A DNA stretch of 36,642 nucleotides from Bathymodiolus brooksi methanotrophic gill symbiont. Lineage in GTDB: Bacteria > Pseudomonadota > Gammaproteobacteria > Methylococcales > Methylomonadaceae. Below the pieces are notes generated by a model. It made no database searches and was not told where the DNA came from. It worked only from the letters and a program-made list of their open reading frames with translations. Where the stretch lies: positions 1-36,642 of the forward strand of contig JAJJBE010000127.1 in assembly GCA_020996635.1 (NCBI GenBank). The letters are read 5' to 3'. The translations under genes were made by a program, and so were the position numbers. Below, in pieces: positions 33,680 to 36,642 of this stretch; the stretch's first letter is position 1; every line of letters begins with the position of its first letter.

Positions 33680-33941
33680 AAAATTTTTGCTCCTTTTTTG
33701 TTGCTAATCTAGCACTAATTAATCGAATAGACTCATTAGCTCGATACACATGAGAAATAACTAAAATTCTATTTTCTTGAGATAAACCAATAATCAAATA
33801 CCGTTGTTCTTGAATGGAGTGATGCCTATCAGGGAAAGTAAAAGATAAAGCACAACCAAAAACACTTGTTGCTCCCTCAAAAGAAACCTTATGCTTTATA
33901 AGATTAGCTTCTGATTTTTGCAAATTCCATTCAAACTCCAT
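33663..33941 (-). CDS. brnT: BrnT-family ribonuclease toxin
   Basis: 92 residues, the usual BrnT length. It starts EFEWNLQKSEANLIKHKVSF, continues with FEGATSVF and RYLIIGLSQENRILVISHVY, and ends with IRLISARLATKKEQKFYE. These are the BrnT signatures (RelE-like fold RNase). It is first in a brnT-brnA operon placed between typA and hisB. Confidence 0.9.
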   Translation of the reverse strand: MEFEWNLQKSEANLIKHKVSFEGATSVFGCALSFTFPDRHHSIQEQRYLIIGLSQENRILVISHVYRANESIRLISARLATKKEQKFYESGQ

Positions 33942-33998
33942 AGTAATTCACTTCCCATAAAAAGCAATCCCCCTAAGGAAGCTTGCTCTTTATTTAAG

Positions 33999-35804
33999 CT
34001 ATTTCTTACGTTTACGCGCAACTTCAGTTAATAAAATCTTACGCAGACGAATAGATTTAGGTGTTACCTCAACTAGTTCATCATCCGAAATAAACTCTAA
34101 AGATTGCTCTAGGGTCATTTTTTGAATTCTTGCACAAGTTAAACTTTCATCAGTTCCTGATGCGCGAACGTTTGTTAATGGCTTAGGCTTAGTTGGATTA
34201 ACCACTAAATCATTGGTACGAGAATGAATACCCACTAATTGGCCTTCATAAACTTCATCACCATTGACAACTAATAACTCACCACGCGCTTGTAATGGGT
34301 ATAAAGAGTAATCAACCGCTTTACCTTTAGACATAGAAACCAAAACACCACGAATACGGTTACCAACTGTCCCTTCTTTGACAGGGCCGTAATGATCAAA
34401 TACATGATAAAACAAACCTGAACCTGAAGTCGCTGTTAGGAATTCTGTTTGAAAACCTAATAAACCACGTGAAGGTACAATGTACTCTAAACGAATACGG
34501 CCTTTACCATCTGGAACCATATCTTTTAAGTCACCTTTACGGTCACCTAGTTTTTCCATGATCGTACCTTGATGCTCTTCTTCTACTTCAATGGTGACAT
34601 ATTCAAAAGGTTCTGACTTAACACCATCAATTTCTTTAATGATCACTTGTGGACGAGAAACACCCATCTCAAAGCCTTCACGGCGCATGTTCTCAATTAA
34701 AACTGATAAATGTAACTCACCACGCCCTGATACTTTAAATTTGTCAGGATCTTCCGTTGGCTCAACACGCAAAGCAACGTTGTGTTGTAACTCTTTATCT
34801 AAACGATCACTAATTTGGCGCGTGGTAATAAATTTACCTTCTTTACCCGCAAACGGTGAATTGTTTACTTGGAAAGTCATGCTCACTGTTGGCTCATCAA
34901 TGCTTAATGCAGGTAATGCTACAACATCCGATGGGTCACATAATGTTTCTGAGATTTGTAAGTTCTCAATTCCACAGAAAGCGATAATATCTCCCGCTTG
35001 CGCTATTTCAACTTCAATACGCTCTAAACCACTGAAACCATATAATTTCAGCATACGGCCATTACGTGTTTTACCTTCAGAATCAATTAAAGTTAAAGGC
35101 ATATTACGTTTAACGGTACCGCGCTGAATACGCCCAATACCGATTAAACCCACGTAAGAGTTGTAATCCAAGCTAATCACTTGCATTTGAAAAGGTGCGT
35201 CTACATCAACAGCTGGAGGCGCTACTTTATCAACAACCGTTTGGAAAAGAGGTGTCATATCTCCGCCCGATACATCTTCCTCTAATCCTGCATAACCATT
35301 AATCGCTGATGCATAAATAATAGGGAAATCTAACTGTTCGTCAGTTGCGCCTAAATTATCGAATAAATCAAAAGTCTGGTCAACAACCCAATCAGGGCGT
35401 GCGCCTGGACGATCAATTTTATTAATAACAACAATTGGCTTTAAACCTAGTGTAAATGCTTTTTGCGTTACAAAACGTGTTTGTGGCATAGGGCCATCAA
35501 CTGCATCAACTAATAGTAAAACAGAATCTACCATCGATAATACACGCTCAACTTCACCACCAAAGTCAGCATGTCCTGGTGTATCGACAATATTAATATG
35601 ATAGCCATTCCAATCAATCGCTGTGTTTTTTGCCAGAATAGTAATGCCACGCTCTTTTTCAAGATCGTTAGAATCCATCATTCTTTCAGAAGTTTTCTCA
35701 TGCTCTGCAAAAGTACCAGATTGCTCTAATAACTTATCAACAAGAGTTGTCTTACCATGATCAACGTGGGCAATGATTGCTATATTTCTTAATTTTTCTA
35801 TCAC
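33999..35804 (-). CDS. typA: Translational GTPase TypA/BipA
   Basis: 601 residues, full length. It is a ribosome-binding GTPase needed for 50S assembly and growth under stress or cold. G1 is [16 protein letters not shown]3 is [16 protein letters not shown] and G4 is [15 protein letters not shown]. The TypA-specific C-terminal domain ([16 protein letters not shown]) and a basic tail (ARKRKK) are seen. The start is GTG at 35804. Confidence 0.97.
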   Translation of the reverse strand: MIEKLRNIAIIAHVDHGKTTLVDKLLEQSGTFAEHEKTSERMMDSNDLEKERGITILAKNTAIDWNGYHINIVDTPGHADFGGEVERVLSMVDSVLLLVDAVDGPMPQTRFVTQKAFTLGLKPIVVINKIDRPGARPDWVVDQTFDLFDNLGATDEQLDFPIIYASAINGYAGLEEDVSGGDMTPLFQTVVDKVAPPAVDVDAPFQMQVISLDYNSYVGLIGIGRIQRGTVKRNMPLTLIDSEGKTRNGRMLKLYGFSGLERIEVEIAQAGDIIAFCGIENLQISETLCDPSDVVALPALSIDEPTVSMTFQVNNSPFAGKEGKFITTRQISDRLDKELQHNVALRVEPTEDPDKFKVSGRGELHLSVLIENMRREGFEMGVSRPQVIIKEIDGVKSEPFEYVTIEVEEEHQGTIMEKLGDRKGDLKDMVPDGKGRIRLEYIVPSRGLLGFQTEFLTATSGSGLFYHVFDHYGPVKEGTVGNRIRGVLVSMSKGKAVDYSLYPLQARGELLVVNGDEVYEGQLVGIHSRTNDLVVNPTKPKPLTNVRASGTDESLTCARIQKMTLEQSLEFISDDELVEVTPKSIRLRKILLTEVARKRKK

Positions 35805-35892
35805 TATATTTATCTAAGGTTGATGTAACATTTTAAAAAAGGTTTACCAGCTGCCTTCCTTGGCAGACTCGAACTATATTTGTTTTAAAAAA

Positions 35893-36285
35893 CTAGGATT
35901 GCTCCCAAGGTAATTGGCTAAAACGCCAACCACTAATATCTCCGCGGTGTTTACTGTCATCCAACGCGCCTTCAAAGCCATCTAAAATATTAATTAAATG
36001 GCTGTAACCTGCTTTCTCTAAAGCATTTGCTGCTTCTAGTGAGCGCACTCCACTACGACACAACAATAAAACAGGCGCTGATTTATCTTTAGCGACTTGT
36101 TCCACTTGATTGATAAAATCAGCATTTAAAACCCATTCAGGCGATTCTTTCCATGGCACATGTACTGCATTTAATGGCCGACCCAAAAAGGTATGCTCCA
36201 TCTTAGTACGTACATCGACCATAATGGCGCTGGTCTCAGCCGACATTAAATCCCAAGATTGCTGTGGTGTTAAATTTTCTATCAT
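35893..36285 (-). CDS. Single-domain rhodanese-like protein
   Basis: 130 residues from ATG 36285, which has GAGAAAG just upstream; a longer frame to 36342 is possible. One rhodanese domain: VDVRTKMEHTFLG, then the active-site loop LLCRSGVRS with C76 to carry persulfide sulfur, and GYSHLINILDGFEGALDDSK. No signal peptide. The sulfur acceptor is unknown. Confidence 0.92.
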   Translation of the reverse strand: MIENLTPQQSWDLMSAETSAIMVDVRTKMEHTFLGRPLNAVHVPWKESPEWVLNADFINQVEQVAKDKSAPVLLLCRSGVRSLEAANALEKAGYSHLINILDGFEGALDDSKHRGDISGWRFSQLPWEQS

Positions 36286-36344
36286 CTCTTTCTCATCAAA
36301 GATTTTATTATCAACGCTTGCGCCCGATAAACTGCGCCTCATTA

Positions 36345-36502
36345 TCTTACGCCTTTATCAAGCAAACCTAAATTTGCATGCTCTGTATAAGCGACAAGCA
36401 TTAAGCCCGAAAACAGCGTTAACAATTCATTGTCAGCTAATAAAAAACGCGGATTTTTAGGACCTAATTCAGACACTTTCTGCTGCGTATACCCAAACGA
36501 AA
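36345..36502 (-). pseudogene. C-terminal remnant of a TehB-like SAM-dependent methyltransferase
   Basis: The minus frame ending at TAA just before the long rhodanese frame reads ISFGYTQQKVSELGPKNPRF, then LLADNELLTLFSGLMLVAYT and EHANLGLLDKGVR. This is the end of a TehB-type class I methyltransferase (the GPKxxxxLL...EL...F.GL pattern). The N-terminal SAM domain is missing because the IS630-family element sits at this point. Confidence 0.5.
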
Positions 36503-36642
36503 TCAAGATGCAGAGCTTAACACCTGAAAATTATCGTTAATTCTTTCGTTTAAAGAGTCGGCAATACTAGGTAATGTCCGATCAAAAAAATGATTTATTT
36601 GATGTCGAAATTCCTTAGCCGTTGCAAAATATTTATTATTCC
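36503..36642 (-). CDS. IS630-family transposase, C-terminal part only (runs off the window)
   Basis: The minus frame from the window edge reads NNKYFATAKEFRHQINHFFD, then RTLPSIADSLNERINDNFQV and LSSAS, stop at 36503. This is the usual C-terminal helix set of IS630-type DDE transposases. The IS end should lie within a few tens of bases to the left (about 36480-36503), against the methyltransferase remnant. Confidence 0.75.
   Translation of the reverse strand, partial: NNKYFATAKEFRHQINHFFDRTLPSIADSLNERINDNFQVLSSAS

Noticed and set aside
35836..35880. tRNA 3'-end-like sequence (GTTCGAGTC) and CTGCC/GGCAG hairpin near 35850
   Set aside because: The T-loop-like bases have no pairing stem and no acceptor arm follows. 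The hairpin is not directly followed by a T run, so it is not a convincing terminator.

Overview
The window looks like a low-GC gammaproteobacterial chromosome. The housekeeping order (yggS, pilT, ilvIHC, aroG, a thiS-thiG fusion, trmB, mpl, an Hsp70 operon, hisB-hisH, typA) and the small membrane protein after trmB remind me of methanotroph-like Methylococcales. That placement is an inference from gene content and gene style, not a proven identification. Both window edges lie inside insertion sequences: an IS3-family transposase start on the left and an IS630-family transposase end on the right.

Region 1 (about 1-13,670) is a sedentary chromosomal integron. The integrase gene intI starts at 13668 on the plus strand. 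An array of at least eight cassettes runs leftwards from it, with attC sites in one orientation at about 1129, 3258, 4930, 7135, 7332, 9957, 11758 and 13274. Reading away from intI, the cassettes are: an ORF-less 197-bp mini-cassette; a two-gene module of a soluble protein plus a four-helix membrane protein (RexAB-like in layout); an AvcD-type anti-phage dCTP/dCMP deaminase; a divergent restriction-modification unit (C5 methyltransferase, XRE regulator, endonuclease); a second copy of the mini-cassette; a three-gene operon headed by a TIGR04255-like protein; a membrane-anchored DUF4760-like protein with a GshB-like ATP-grasp enzyme; an ApaLI-like endonuclease with a beta-class methyltransferase; and a frameshifted NgoPII-like endonuclease cut off by the IS3-family element. 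Nearly every recognisable cassette points to phage defence.

Region 2 (13,668-24,786) is core genome: intI, yggS (minus), pilT (plus), a shared terminator, the ilvI-ilvH-ilvC branched-chain amino acid operon (minus), then aroG, thiSG, trmB, a small membrane protein split by an in-frame TAG, and mpl (plus).

Region 3 (25,089-30,736) is a tight five-gene operon: a large TPR-like protein, a J-domain protein whose HPD motif reads PPD, a GrpE-like exchange factor, a short Hsp70 and a zinc-ribbon protein. It looks like a dedicated second Hsp70 machine.

Region 4 (30,737-36,642) holds a HEPN/MNT toxin-antitoxin pair pushed apart by a roughly 300-bp ORF-less element, hisH, hisB, a BrnT/BrnA pair, typA, a rhodanese, the 3' remnant of a TehB-like methyltransferase and the IS630-family end.
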